NCBI GenBank assembly: GCA_014549065.1
Contig: JACDOX010000004.1
Location: forward strand, 5,307,986-5,371,985
Origin: Cardinalis cardinalis
Taxonomy: Eukaryota; Chordata; Aves; Passeriformes; Cardinalidae
Reading direction: 5' to 3'
Length of the DNA stretch: 64,000 bases
In this document: positions 38,729-53,264 of the stretch, one piece after another
How positions within the stretch are numbered: the first letter of the stretch is position 1
How the letters are laid out: every line of letters begins with the position of its first letter
Program-made: the position numbers and the translations under genes
Notes under the pieces: generated by a model
The model's database searches: none
What the model was told of the DNA's origin: nothing
Seen by the model: the letters and a program-made list of their open reading frames with translations, nothing else

Positions 38729-38768
38729 CCTGTACCTCAGATTTCCAAGGGGAAATCTGAGGTACAGG
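38729..38768. repeat. Perfect hairpin, 18-bp arms, 4-base loop
   Basis: cctgtacctcagatttcc (38729-38746), loop aagg, then ggaaatctgaggtacagg (38751-38768), with no mismatch. Confidence 0.97.
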
Positions 38769-41454
38769 AAAGAGTAATTCATCAATGCTATTTGGTTCAT
38801 TAACAAGTATCTTGTGGTGTAATAGCCTTTACAGTCCAGAACAATCCCTTCCTATAAAAAGTGTCCATTTCTATGAGAGGCACTCATGAAGTCAGTTGCT
38901 GCAAAATGATCTGCCTTAGGACCTTCTTTTACATTAACAGGACGTGGAAGGGGAGCTATAGAGTTGAAACTTTCCCTGCACATAAATGGGGAAGACGCCT
39001 CTGCTGGAGACAAACTAGCTTTAGAGTTGCACTTCAGTTTGAATCAAGAACATGTATTTGCTTTCATTTGTGACACAAGAAGACCTTGGGCACATAACTT
39101 AGACTNCTTTCTGCTGAAACTAAGATAGATGATCCACTTTGGGAGCCACCTAATACACTTCATGCNCAGCTGACTGCTCAGTGTGCAAATCAGCTCGTCA
39201 GAAGTAAAATTTCCTGTCTTGTGTTGTGCACCCTGGATCCTTAGCACCAGCTGCTCCTCTGTGTGGATCTGCTCCCTTTGGGTAGCTGCTTGTTAATGCA
39301 GATGTAACCTGTGCATCACCCAGGGTTATGCATGACAAAGAAGCAGCAAGGCCCACCCACACTGACTGGAAATCTGCCAGTGGATGGCAAAGGACATGGT
39401 TACCATCCATGTGTACCAGTGACAACTGGTCTCGTCACAAAGCTGTCAGCATATTTATGAGTTGATNTGCTCAATGGAGGGAATCATGTTAATGTTTCGT
39501 TTAGTGTTTGGTAGTGGGTTCCCAGTACAGTAACCATTTGCTCAAACTGTAGTGAATGAAATGAGCTAATGTCCATCCTGCTGTAAGCTGTCCCAGCAAG
39601 ATATTTGACTTTGGCTTGGATTTGTATGTTAGAGATGCACTGGTAATCTTAGGATGGGTAATTTCAGTGAGCACCTTTTTTTGCTGATGTATGAATGGTT
39701 CTTTCTGGAATCTTTAAAAATAGTAACATTAAAATCATAATGTAAATCAGATCTGGATTTTATTTACTGTGCTTTTCCCTTAATAGTACTCTGTGGGGTT
39801 TTTTTGCTGTTGTTGTTTTTTGGGTTTTTTAAAGATGAAAACAGCTGCTATCTCTGATTAATTTGCTTTCTGCAGAGTAAAAGATTGTATGAAGAGTACA
39901 CATGTGACTTTATTATGCAATAAGGAAAAACTTATTGTGGTAGCAGCATGCTTTCCAACTAAAGATGAGCTGTTAAACAGTCTCACTTAGACATGGACTG
40001 CCTGTGATGAGTGATACCAGATGTAGAGAAGAGTGAAGTAGCTGATGTAGATAATTTACTTTTGTAACNGTAAATTACATAATGTGTTTGCATTCACTTT
40101 AGAGTCTATCAGAAGTAACAGAACATAATGATGANAGGTGGTAGAAAACATGATGACTTTTTCCTTCATCTTCATACACTTGTGTCTAACTCAATAGTGT
40201 TTGCTGTGTGAGAATTCCTATTTGAAACACTAATTGAGTAATCTCCATTACTCTGCAGAGGGAGATAAACATCCAAACCAGGTGAGATCTTAGCAAAAGA
40301 CAGTCCCAGAAAAGGATTTATGCTGGAACCCTATTTTCAAACAGTTTCATTTTAGTAAGCATCTCACTTTTGGTTTGATACTCCCTGAGGGAACCTGTTT
40401 TCAAATGAGGAAAGCTTTAACTCGTTCCAGGGCCAGACTAATGTGTATGATTGCATGTACTTCAGTCTCNTCTGTGGAGTCACTCTGTATTGCAAAGTTA
40501 ATGAAATATTTACTGGCATAAAGAAGAATTGAAAGGATAGGTGATTCATCTCTAAATTCTCTCTTTTTTTTCCTCCCAGTAAATATTTTTTTAATTCACA
40601 GAAATATGGTGGAGTTTCTATAGCAGTAAAAGAAAGAGACTTTTTAGCCCCAGGCTTATTTCTTGGTGAAATATGTAGTAAATGTTAGGGTGTGACTTCC
40701 CCAGACAACAAAAGATATTGGAACCTCATATTCTTAAAATTTTATTTGTCCAGCCAAAGTCTACTGGATAAAATAGAACTGGTGGAAACATTCTGATATC
40801 ATTCTCAAACTAGTGAGGACAGAATGAGTTGCCTAAACATAGGCTATTTTACATACTCTGGGTTATTCAAGACATCTGCTTGGAATTTACACATCCCACA
40901 TCCTTCTGGGGTGGCAGCTGAAGTTATTTATTTAGACAACTCATTACTAGTGCTCCAACATTTTCCAATTCTCTATTGGGTTATGTTCAGACACTGTGAT
41001 TGTGGAATCTACAAGAGTTGGGGTAATATCAGTACATGCTCACTGACAGAAGTAAAGGATCATGTGAAACTTATGAATATCATTTGTGGAAATATGGGCA
41101 ACCATTATACTTCAAGGTAATTCTAGGATTTGAATTCTGAAACTAGTGTGTGAAGCTGCTGTTTCAACTGATTCTACATCTGAATATCACCTCAAGGGGC
41201 AGAGGAGCATCCATACAAAGGGCAGTGACTAAACTTAGCCAGGTTATCACATTATTTTCCTTAAGCTAGTGTTTTCTGATCTAGATAGGTCAGCTTAACA
41301 GACAGTTGGACTAAAACAGCCTGAAAATCATCAATTATTTTTCATGTGAAAAAGCAATTTTAAAAAATCCCCAAAATCAGAAGACATTAAGAAAAATAGG
41401 TTTATTCTTGCTCTTTTTCTAGCAAAACAAATCCCACCAAACCCCTAAGTTAAT
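38769..41454. other. Unassigned stretch
   Basis: AT-rich, without recognised genes or transposons. A T/G-rich low-complexity patch lies at about 39795-39832. The 98-codon plus frame at 40824-41120 has no family motifs. Confidence 0.5.
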
Positions 41455-42024
41455 TTTTAATATTCCAACCTGCCTGCCAGCAGCCAAGCTCGTGCAGTCA
41501 TTGGCTCACTCCCCCACCAGCAGGAGTAAAAAGTAGAGAACTCATGGGTTGAGATGAAGACAGGTTAATATGGAAAGAAAAAGCCAAGAACACAAGCGAA
41601 GTAAGACAAAGAATGAATTCACTGCTACCCAGGGACAGGCAGGGCTTCAGCCATCCCAGGAGAGCAGGGCCCCATCATACGAAGGAGTGACTTGGGAAGA
41701 CAAACACACCACTCCAAATGTGCCCTTCTTCATCCTCCCCNCCACTTATGTACTGAGCATGATGTCACCTGGTCTGGAATGTCCCTTTGGTCAGTTTGGG
41801 TCTCCTGTCCTGGCTGTGTCCCCTCCCAGCCTCCCAAGCACCCCCAGCCCCCTCCCCAGTGTGGCACTACGAGAAGCAGAAGAGGCCTTGGCTCTGTGTA
41901 AGCCCTGCTCAGCAATAACAAAAACATCTCTGTATTATCAACCCTGTGNTCAGAACAAGCTCAAAACACGGTCCCCTATTAACCACTGTGAANAGAAGCG
42001 ACTCTACCCCCGGTGAAACCTGCA
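41455..42024 (-). mobile_element. ERVL-type LTR, minus strand (LTR-4)
   Basis: On the minus strand the element begins TGCAGGTTTCACCGGGGGTAGAGT (42024), a diverged form of the common avian LTR start TGCTGGTTTTGGCTGGGATAGAGT. It continues with ctgagcagggcttacacagagccaaggcc, then gtgacatcatgctcagtacataag and tcttcatctcaacccatgag. It ends near gagtgagccaatgactgcacgagcttggctgctgg. It belongs to a different family from LTR-1 and LTR-3. The 3' boundary (about 41455) is approximate and no target duplication was found. The 148-codon plus frame inside is incidental. Confidence 0.82.
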
Positions 42025-45000
42025 TACCTCAATTTTAATTTTTTTTCTCCACTTCCTTTCATTAGAATACCCTTCTTGGTTCTCCAACACCAATAATTAT
42101 GATATTTGAATTATTTCTGCTTGAAAGGAATTATATAATAAAGTCTAATTTCAAAGAAAATTAATTTTAAGAAATGTATACAAAAATAATTTTCTTTAAG
42201 TTATACATTCATGGGAAAATTTCATCTGCTCTATTCAAACCCTGTGATTGATTGCCATAATTTCTACTATTTTTGTATTATTTAATGCTATGTTGTCTAC
42301 ATATATGTATTTAATAAACTAATTCTATACTACTTATTTGAAAATTGAGGGAACATCTAAGAAATAGCNATTATCTTTTCTGTAGAACCTTCATAGACTT
42401 GTTAGGTAATGATCAATGTTTTTTAGAATATATGCAAGAAAACTCCAACCCAGATTTCAAAGTTAAGGAAAGTTTAATTTAAACAGTAGTGTGACTGAAA
42501 TACTTGAAAAGACAAACTTTATTTCTAACAGTCCTGTAAAATTATCATTCTGATACTAAATATAAATTTTTGCTGCTGATGTGAATATCTTCTGGTTTAT
42601 TTTCTAATAAGTTATTGATGAACATTGTACTTGTGGTATAATCCTTTGAAAACAGTTTTAAGTGGACATGCCATGAATATCGTCTTTTTATTGCCTTAAA
42701 AGAGAGTACTCTATTTCTTTAATGAAAACCAGAGTTATTTTTATTTCAGTAATTTGACTCAATACTAAAGGCTTATAGTTCCCTTCTGATGATTTTTAAA
42801 TCCAGAACACCACTTCAAAGGAAACAGCTATGCTCCCTCTGTCACAATTCTGTCTTACAAGAAATCTGCAAGTTCTCTTGAGACCTAGAATGTAAAAACA
42901 ATTACTGATATTATAAGAATGAAAAATAAGAACCATTATTGTGAATTCAAAAATAAGCAAATAAATTTGAGTGGAACAACTCTGTGTACAGCTGAACATG
43001 AAGACAGAGCAAGAACTTAAGGGTTCAATATTTCACTTGTGGCTTCATAGATATTATTTTCTCAACTGGCTAGGGAATACAGGAAAGGAGACATGGGAGA
43101 CTGTTGAGAAAAGTGCTGCAAAACCCTTCAAGAAGGAANGGTACTGTCATCCAACACTAAGAGGATAGGTACTCATCCATAAAGCTGCGTTCCAAACTCT
43201 TAGCATGGGATACACACAAAGGTGCGGCTCAAATGGGTCATTGTGGGCTTTCAACATTTTCTTCATCACCTATCTTCCTCTCTTTAATATCCAAAAAGTT
43301 TTNTGCACAGAAGTAAAGGAATAATTTGGACATATGGATGTCTTACTGAAATCCTGGTGCTTAGCTTTGNTTTTTACGCTTGTATGGGATTGGAGCTAAT
43401 GCAAATAGGATTTATTCATTATCTTCACAACTCACAGACAGATCATTATGCTATTTATGAAATTCATATAGTATTGTGAAACATGGAAAGCAGCTGCCNC
43501 ACAGTTGCAGCAGTATAGCACAGATTTATCAAATGAGCAATACAAAAATTCANGTTTAAATGGTTTTGGTAGCAAGTTTAATTCATTTATTAACAGATTA
43601 TATAAGACTTAAATTTATCACATCCTTAGAGTCTTTAAATTTCCCTCCCTTTCATAAATTCATTTCTAAGTGTCTAACAAAAGCCAGTATTCACATTTAA
43701 ACTNGGGTTGAGTTTTGCACACCCATAGTTGAAACTTCCTTGATTGGTGTAAACCTTGAGTAAGGGGCCTTTGTCTTTTAGATTGTGGGGGAATCAATCA
43801 AAACCTTTATGTTGAACCTCATAACTTTACACAATCTGAACCTCTCTTTGGCTGGGAAAAATATCTACAAGCCTTAAAGATGCCTGGTTTTTTCCCATAC
43901 AAATGTTTTGTTCTATTTAGAATGTTTACCTAAGCCCACTGTTACCACTTTATTAAAAAGAAGAATTTAAGATGCAAAAAGGACCAGATTAACTCCTGTT
44001 TTTTGTGAGGAAAGAACTTATTTTTCCTGCTGATCATCTCCTGTTTTATTATTTCCTACCTGGTAAATCTAGATCAGAAATTTTTTTGACCCTTAGGTCT
44101 TATGATTAATGATTTGAAAGTAGACAGTTTATACTGCAATACTGATGGGACCTGGCATTGAACAGGTATCCTGACATCCAAATTCTATTTCTATTGATCC
44201 ATTAAAGCCCTGTAATTTTGGTCATATCTCCTTTTACCTTTTTAGTTTCCTAACTACTCTATCCTTTCTGTGTGTTGAAATAATTTAATTCATTGAGGCA
44301 CAAGCAACTTATAAAGTGGTTGGGACATTGGATCCCTTATTTCATTGAGACACTCAAAATACTGGTGCATTAATAAAAACAGCTGAGAGGTGGGTGGGCA
44401 GAAAACATCACCCACAAAACTGGCAAGTGCAGACCCATTGGAAACACAGAAGTTTTATGGATCAGCATGTCGCTTCACTAAAGAATCAGTAGGAGAATCA
44501 AGACCAGGTGGACGAAGGGAAGGCAAAAAGAACTCTCTAAAAATTGATTGTGAGTACAACAGCATGTCTCCAATGGTGTACTGCTCATGAAGAAGCTTTG
44601 GTTTGTGAATGAGGCATGGCTCTTTGGATTAGATAAGGTAAAGACATACCAAACTGTATCATAAGTTTATTTGATTTTTTTTCCCTTTCATTTTTAGAAG
44701 AATAGAAAAGAGGACTTTACTCAGTGTGGGTCCCTTTTGCTTATTGAAATAATAGATATCTGCTGGCTTGCTATAATTAAATTTTCATTAAGACATTTGA
44801 AATGTCAGTGTGTGCTTTGAATCAGTTTGGAGGAAGGAAAGTCCGATTGTACTACTATTTAACACTGAAAGGATAGTTATTTTGAAGGCTGTAATATAAT
44901 GTGAAAAAAAAAGGTTCTGAAAATGTGTGAAGGCTATTGTTAAAGCTTTATTATTGTTCACAATGTGCATGCTAAGAGAGGTTCCAAACTACAAAGAGGC

Positions 45001-47407
45001 TACAAAAATTTGCTTTATATGNTATTTATAGAGTCCCATCACCTCTCAGTGTAGCTGATTAGAATCACTTGTAGCTATGAGAATGATTGTGTAATCAAAG
45101 ACACATAAACATGGTGGATTTTTAATTATTCACACCTGCACACATTCTAAACAGCACATCCTGCTGTATCTTTCAGATGCTCTAAAAGCAAACATTCTGT
45201 TCTGATTCAGTGTGCTATTTTTAAACATCCACAATTTATTAGTTAAAGCACAATTGTCACATGGTTTGTTTTTTTCCCCTTAAATATAGCAAAAAGCTCT
45301 GTTTATTATGCAGAGAGATGTAATTTTTTTGTTTCATTTAATTTGAATGCATTGTTTAATCAGAACTGAAAATGAAATCTTTGGTGTGGGACTCTCGTAA
45401 GAAATCAANAGGTAAAAGAAAAATGGATTAATTGAATATATATTTCATCCAGCAATTTGGAAATTACAGAATTCCCCCAAGACATTAATTCAATTATTTG
45501 AAGAGAGTTNTTTAAAGAGAGCTGAAGACACACCAATACCCATAATATTACCTGTAATTCTGTCTTAAGGCTAAGGATTGTGGGTTTTTGAAGGAAAACA
45601 ATTCTTGTCATATAAATAGACAGTTCTAACACCTAATTGAAAAAATCTTTTCTAGTGAATACATCAGATGAAATTCAAAGGAACATTCCAATGCATGAGT
45701 NCCTGACTCACAGAATATATAAACCATCCTTACAGAGGTTGTAGAGAAGCCACTCTAACAGGAAAAATCACCATTATGGTGCTTAATAAGCAAGTGCTTA
45801 GCTTCATGCTGCTATCTAGACCAACCCTGATTCTGTAATTTGTCTTTGTCTGATTCAGAAAAGGCATCTGACTTGTGTCTTCCACTCCCTGCTTGTATAT
45901 GTTAACTACACTGGGACACCAGCCCACTGGTGTCTCATAAGAGTAATATATCTGGAGAAGAGATGCTGATATTTTGTTTTGACTGTGATTTTATATGAAC
46001 TGTCCTTCGCTTCTGTTTTTTCTCTATGTCTTATATATTCAAGGAACCCCTGGGAGTCTGCTTGGACTGTCCAGGCACAGCAAGGTTTAGTATTTGAACT
46101 TACTGAGCCCCAAGGAGGCTGTTGGACACACTCCAAGACAGTTGTCATAGCCACAGAGTCTTGATGCTCTTTATTTGTATATGTTCCCCAATGTCATTCC
46201 CCCCATGGTGATAATTCACATTAGACCTCCAGGATGTTGCTGTTTCTGTGCCTTAAACTCTGTCTCCATCACCTATCATTATTTTCAGGTCAAGCTACAG
46301 CCAGCTCTTTTTCTTTTATGGTTAGCTGGTGCTGCTGCTTTTCACATTACCTCATCTGGCTCCCTTTCTGTGAGAAAAAGCAGAGAAGAAACTCATAGCC
46401 TAATACTTTATAAGTTCTTAGCTTTCTCTTTTCCATCTTCCCTCTGGGTGGGCATCTTTTCTCAATGTTTTTTTCTTTTCCATTCCTATCCAAATAGTGA
46501 TAAAAAAGAAAAACCTGCCCAACACCATAACTTTGCCCCTAGATTTCTCCCCACTCCTTTAATATTTATAACCAAATTTCTAACATTCCCTCCACTCAAA
46601 CAAATGCATACATTACTTTAAAATCCACCTCTGCAGTANACTCTGTAGAGATGGTGGTGGCAGTTCAGCTCTGAGCAGGCAGCANCTCCAAACACAGCAG
46701 GACTGAGCTNNCAGAGAGAAACAATTCCCTTCTGTTNTGGAAAAGAAGGAAGAGGGAGGTGGGTAGTCTGAGTCACACAGAGGGGCTGTGGGCTCCAGGA
46801 CGTGTGGTCACCCATTTTTTTCTACACCAGGTTACTCTCAGTTCAGTCAAAGCCCAAAGGCTACAAATGCCNCCATTTGTGGCCTTGCCCACAGAGGCAT
46901 ATGGCACAAGGGCTGTCCACAAGTGCTCATGCAAGACTTTGCTGATGTAGCTGCCTCAAAGCTGGTGGATTTAGCCCAAGAACAAGTAACCTTCCACAAG
47001 CCTTCCACAAGCAGCAAGATCTGTCTAAATTTTTATTCCCTTGAATCTAATGCTGAAAGGACAAAAATTAAGAAGAGTATTGATGAGGTCTGTACAACAT
47101 TTTAACAATTTCATAATTAATTCTAGCAAAAAAGGTTATGNGAATGCATTTCTTCATAAAGCCCTCACTGGCGGAAAGCTGAATTCAGCTCACATGTGAG
47201 GAGACCCACAGAAGGTTTCAGCTCTGACCTGCTCACACTCCTTTTCTTCTCCCTCTTCTGAAATGCACAGGCTGCAATTTCACCCACTGAACACTTTCTG
47301 CAGATAAAGCAGTTGATTGTGGGGGTGTCCAAGCTCACTGGCTGCTCTTGCTGTCCCTGCCCCCCCTTCCTGTGCCACAGCAGGACTCGTCTCCAGCTCC
47401 CCACAGC
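42025..47407. other. Unassigned stretch
   Basis: AT-rich to about 46600, then more GC-rich with clustered Ns (46638-46737). No gene or known transposon is recognised. A tandem 11-bp repeat (ccttccacaag, twice) occurs near 46991-47012. Confidence 0.45.
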
Positions 47408-47588
47408 TCTGTCCTGCCTGACCACAGGCCCCCTAAGGCAGGCACACTCTCAGCCCATGGCCCAGCCCGACCTTTCCCTGTCCCCATCCCCAGGGGTGTG
47501 TCTGTCCTGCCTGACCACAGGCCCCCTAAGGCAGGCACACTCTCAGCCCATGGCCCAGCCCGACCTTTCCCTGTCCCCATCCCCAGGG
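47408..47588 (+). repeat. 93-bp tandem duplication, two copies
   Basis: Bases from 47408 (tctgtcctgcctgaccacagg) to about 47495 recur from 47501 to about 47588 with no visible difference. The period of 93 is a multiple of three, so open frames on both strands pass through both copies and show a repeated 31-residue unit. The block is C-rich and lies in a local GC-rich pocket (about 47330-47660). No splice sites or family motifs support coding. Confidence 0.95.
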
Positions 47589-48572
47589 AGGCGCCTGGTG
47601 CCCCCCAGCTGCCCTGNCCTGGGAGTGGCACTGGCTGGTGGCTCTCCAGGAGCCCCTGGCTCTGACTGCGAACAGAAAACTGAGGGAAACTCTATGAGAA
47701 GGGATTTTACAAAAGCAGTATGTTTAAAATAATGAAATACTCCCTTTAAAGTTTTTTATCTTGAATTTCATGTAGCTTTGCATNAAAGCCTGCATTGAAC
47801 TACCCTAATCCTGCTCTGGAACAGGCATGGAAGTGTCCACCCAACTCTTTCCCAGCTAATTTTTATCCTGACTCTACATTTCTGTGGCTTTTCTTACACT
47901 GACAAATTCTTAATTTTTAATTTTTTTTTCAGGAGGCGAGGGCTGGAAGGCAAGCAAGACCAAGAGAAAATGCAGGACGTGGGTGGTCTATCTTTAGCTG
48001 CAGCAGCATGTTTTTANAATTACTTAATCTTCTGAAGACATGTTAAGAAACTCTAGGTTTGCCCTTGCTTCTACTAATACTTAGTGATCGTGATTGTACA
48101 AATATAAACCTTCATGAGAAGACTCATAGGTGACTTAAATAGGGAGTTATATCACCTCATGGATGGAAACCACTACATGAAAACAGCTGAAAAGGGTTGT
48201 GTGAGTGAGCTGATGCATCATACTTANTGAACCCTGGAAATAAGTAGTGGGCTGTACTCAGATGTGCAGAGCACTCAGCACAGAATATGCTTTCCCTTCT
48301 TAATGAATAAAAAATTAGTTGTGCAATAACTTATCAGCTTCTGTTTTGATTTTTTAATTTTTTTTTTTTTTAAATCTACATAGTTATTTCTGGACATATG
48401 ACTTGTCAAGTACATGTGCATAAAGATAATTTATGGCGCATGGAGACTTAAGTCCCAGGTCCTAAGCAGCAATGTGGAAGCAAGATACCTTTATATTGGT
48501 GGATTCTATCTTAGCCTTAATGTACTCTAAAACTGACATATCTCCTTCACCTATACTCCCATATATACAAAC

Positions 48573-48592
48573 ATATATATATATATATATAT
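48573..48592. repeat. (AT)10 microsatellite
   Basis: Ten uninterrupted AT units. Confidence 0.95.
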
Positions 48593-50787
48593 GGAAAAAA
48601 GTGATGGAAAACCTGAATGTTAAAATTAACTATGAAAATTAAGAAATATTAAAAGCAGTGTGCAATTTAACATGATACATACACACAAACCACAACTGAG
48701 GGCACTCCTTAAAACCTTAGTTTCCAGAACNTATCAGAGGATAGAGCAAATAAAAAAATTAAAAAATATTGGTGAGTTACCTCATTGGTGGCCATTAAAA
48801 AGAGCTAAAAATCACTAAGTTACATAAAGAGGAAAATTAAAAAATAGGACAGGGATGATGGGGACAAGTGCAACAGTACTTGACATATTCAGGACAAAAT
48901 AGTCCTGATGGACTGTTGTTGCAGTGCCNTTGCCAGGTCAGAAGTATCTGCTCCAGATACCAGTCAGGAGAAATGTTTAATTTCTGTCTGTTTAAGTGCA
49001 TCTACCATACTTATTCAGGTGTCTTGCAGAGTACCAGATGAGACTTAATGACTTTTGAAGTGGTCTTGTATCTGTTCAAAGAGAATATCCAGGTTTCTCT
49101 GGTGGAATGTTACTGCCCCTATTGAATATAAATCTGGTATGTATTGCTGTCCCAGTTATCCCCAGCATCACAGGTGCAGCAGATTCTCTGCTGCAAAGAT
49201 TCTCTGGTTTTGCTTGCAGAAGTTGAAGATTTACCACAGAGGGTAAGAGAACAGGTTCTTTATTGATGAGAGAAAAAAACTTCAGTTCTGAAAATGTGTT
49301 ATTTACACACAAGATGATATNCATTCTTTTGATTTAATTTGAAAATGCCTACATTTCTTTGCTATTTAGTTTTCAGTTAGGAACACCTAGATAGGTCATC
49401 AGAACTGAAGTAACACATCTGTCCTCTCTGTTTCCTCCACTCTTCTACTTTTAGAGTCCTTGGAGTCATCGCAGCTCCTTCCTGGACATTTCATACCCTG
49501 AAGAGTGTCCTNCAGCCTCCTGCTCCCTGTTCTCCTGACAGGAGCCATCTGAGTCAAAGCCTGTCCTATCTCCCCTGGCCCCTCTTTAGAGGTACAAGGG
49601 AGATGNGCCTATGCTTCTCTCAGGTCACTGCCACTCTGCTAGTCAGTGAGAGCAGCACAGGGAACCTAACTGGTCATATTTGCAAAAGCTGTTACTCATG
49701 TTATTCCTGATAACTCAGCCCCTTGCTTTCTTCTTTATATTGAATGTGGTTTTACATCAATACACTGTTTAGTATGCAGAATGGCCATAAAAGCAAGTTA
49801 ACACACTTATAGAAGAAAAAAATCCTCTCTAACTGGCTNTGGTGGATGCCCTTGGCTTTTGTTTTAGCCCCTTTTGTTGTGGCAAGATTTCCAGCGGTGG
49901 TTTTCTTTAGGTAGGAAGTCAAACTATTCTTTTTGCTGTCAGAAAGAAGAGGGCCTGCAGCTGACTGTGATATTGTTTTAGTGATGTAGGAATCTGGAGG
50001 AACAGGGAAAGACCTGTGCACACAGAACTGCTGTACCACTGATTTTTCAAACAAGTATGGAGAATTACATGTATTTTTTAGAACAGGTGTTTCTTTCTGG
50101 TTTGAGCTCGGTTTTTTTTTCATATGACAGGTACAGAATTTTCAATCTTCAGTGCTTTTTAGTGATTTTAAGAATTATACTACTTCCTTTGTAGCAACTG
50201 ATAAGATAAAACATTCAGTAAGTGAAATTTAATAATCTCTAAGTTATGTATCNCTGCACCAAATCCCCAAGTCCTCATTAAATGTTATTCAGCATTAGCC
50301 CTCACACAAGTCTCCTGATCTCTGTTCTCATGATCCTATATATTATATTGAATTCTACTTTTCAAATATTTGCCATTGCCTCAAACAATGGTTGTTAGGT
50401 CAATAAGTGATTAGCATGGTCAAATGTTTTATATTATGTATTGTATTTTAAGTCAAATCTCCCTTTCCTTAAAGACTGAATGGCAAGAGAATTCAATTTC
50501 TTGAAATGCACTGAAAATGTTCTTGAAAAACACTGATATATGGCTAAAAGAGCCAAGTGGAATGGAGAACTNCTAATCCATTACCTACTCTAGGATCTTT
50601 TATCAATCTAGAGACCCTTATTGTTACTAAAATTAGATTTGTTTTTCTTGGAAAATTTTCTTTCCCCCTTGATAAGAAAGGGTACTCAGCATTTCTTGAT
50701 GGAATCATTTCATGGCCTCTAACAAATGGTCTGCAGTCTGTCAGGGAGGAAACATGAAAAAACCTCGATATTTTGTAGCCTGAATTT

Positions 50788-50811
50788 AATGTTTATGGAC
50801 ACATAAACATT
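50788..50811. repeat. Perfect inverted repeat, 10-bp arms
   Basis: aatgtttatg, loop gaca, cataaacatt. Confidence 0.9.
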
Positions 50812-53264
50812 GATGGTTTTTTTGCTGTGTCAGAATATATCAACACATTATATATGAGATTTAGTAATTTTTAAATAAATTCCTAAGTAGTTTTTGAGGA
50901 TGCTTTTCTTTAATACATTTAAATTATTTTGATTGACTTTACAATCAAAGTCTCAACAAATTTCAAATAACACACATTATCAGTGTTAGAACTGTGTATG
51001 ACATCTACTAATGATCAGTAGGTTAAACCTCAAGTGCTACATGATTTGCAATTATAAAGGTCAGAGATTGCAACTCGAGTATAATTAGGCATTTGGGAAT
51101 GCCTGTTCCTTAAACCAAACACAGGAAAAGGTATTTAGTGAAAATTTTACTTAGGTCTTTTATGATGGCCTTCCACTGATGAACAGTTCCCNTTTTCTGC
51201 TGTAAGCTGAACAGAGATATAGAATTTTTATAGCTGAAAAATCCTGAGGAACTATTTTTAGACTTGGTCTTTTTGTTTCTTCTTTTTTTTTAAATAGTGA
51301 CATAAAAATAATAAAACCTATTCATATTTATATCAAAGACATATTTNAGGTGCAAGCTGAAATTTTGTCAGAATGGATGGGCAGAATTNCTGAGCAGAAT
51401 CCTGGCATACTTGGCAAGGGTGAACTTTTTAAAGCCATGAAAATATAAAGCAAACCTGTATCTTGTTGTATGATGTCTGCCAGCTGCTCTTCCAGCAAAA
51501 TGTATATATTGAAATCAGAATAATGATATAGTATTATAATAGTATAATAATGATGATAATATCATAACATTAAAATGCATATAAAGCAGTTTTCTAGTAA
51601 ATTTGAAGGGAATTATGAAATTATGAAAAANTGTAAATAAAAAAAGGACAAAATTTTAAAATCTTGAAATCTTTGTTGATCTTCTAAATTTATTTCCTAT
51701 ATCAGAAATGAAGATGGAATTTGCACCTGCTATTTCAAGCTTTTAGACACTCAAGCAGATACTAGCATCTCAATATATATTTTTAAATGCTTTGAAAACC
51801 TTCACCATTAAAACTTCAAGCTTATATCTTGGCATTATTCTCAAAATATCCATAGTCAGCTGTGGAAGTAGGTTTAGATCTCACGACACTTTGAGTTATA
51901 AAGTCTGTAAGTCAGACCAAACAACTGAGGCTATAATTCAGTTTTCCATCTGAGGTCTTACACGTATCCCTGTACCTGCCCCTCCAGGAAGAAATGCAAT
52001 TAGACAGAGGCTGATGCAGAGAAAGCTGCACAAAATGCTGAATTCTGGGACTCTTTTTTTAGCATCTTAGAATAAAAAACATCAAAGGCAGAGGTGCATC
52101 TGAAGTGCCTTCTGAGGGGTCTTGCGTAGCAGCTTCTGTGCAGCTGGGATTTAGGGTTTTCAGCTTCCATTTCAGTTCATGTGAACAGGTCATGCCTTTC
52201 CCTTAAAATACAAGCAGGTAAAAATTCTGCCTTTCAGGAAAATAGTTCAGTGGCAGGAGCACACTGCAGGCATCACAGTTCTTGGTACAGTTCTCCTTAA
52301 CCTGGGAAGATCTGACCTTCCATCCCCTCTCTCTGTTCTAAACTAATAAATAGGATGCACCAGGACCCCCGGGGTAAGTGGTGGGACATAACTGGTGTCC
52401 TTGTGGTGATGCTCTCTTAGGGGTCCCATTTATGCTGTTTAACTGTAACAAACCCTGACCTGGCTCTGCCTGGGATGGTGCCAGTATGANAGGGCTGGTC
52501 TGGGCCAAAAACCATGCTGAAAGCAGGCTGATGATAGAAAAAGACACGAAATTTCCAGTACTGGACCCCATGTCCTGGCCGTGCCTAATTTAGTGGACTA
52601 GACATAGTCATTAATACCAATANAATGAGTTTCCAGGGTGTTCCATGTCCTTGCCACTCTTCTGTTTGAAGCTGTGCTGCTCTGCAGCCAGAAATACTTG
52701 ATTCAGAAATCCAGAAAGAGAACAAGTGACCTTGTCAATTGAGTTTAAAACACTCAGTGAACAAAGAGGAAACTAAATCTGAATCTTACTTGCTCGACAA
52801 GTGTTCTCAAGGCAATGTAGAACCAGNAAACATCACCTCCATATCTCTCCTTATTATTATTTCAAAGAGAATAAGAACTGTTCAGTTCCTTGAAAGCGTG
52901 TTTTACCCTGTGTATTCAAAGTGGTTGAACTCACCTTCCAGCTTGAGGAGATAAAATATAGGAATTCAAAGATTTCCACATCTCCACAGTTTCCTGATTG
53001 TGATTCNACAATGCAGATTGCACTCGCTTTAATATGCAAGGCTCTTTTTAAACCCTGGCTAATTTGTGCTGCAGATTTTTCATTTCATTNACCAGACCAA
53101 AGGAAAGGTAATCACTGAGATGAGGCAGATTCTGCTATTCTGGTCTGAATTTTGATTGAAAGAAAGACGCAAGGAATTCTTGAAGGGTATTATTTATAGA
53201 CTTTTTTCCCGTCATTCTCCATTAATAACACAGCTTGTTAAAAATACATATAGGTATAAGTAGA

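Larger units (their letters stand above)
47589..53264. other. Unassigned stretch
   Basis: GC-rich to about 47660, then AT-rich. It holds a T run near 48360, (AT)10 at 48573-48592, a 10-bp-arm hairpin at 50788-50811 and (ATA)-rich sequence near 51520-51570. About 52000-52700 is less AT-rich but unassigned. No gene is supported. Confidence 0.45.

Noticed and set aside
41570..42016. 148-codon plus-strand frame
   Set aside because: Lies antisense within LTR-4.
47313..47732. 139-codon plus frame and its minus-strand counterpart with 31-residue repeats
   Set aside because: The repeat follows from a 93-bp duplication in C-rich DNA; both strands are open, and no splice sites or family motifs are seen.
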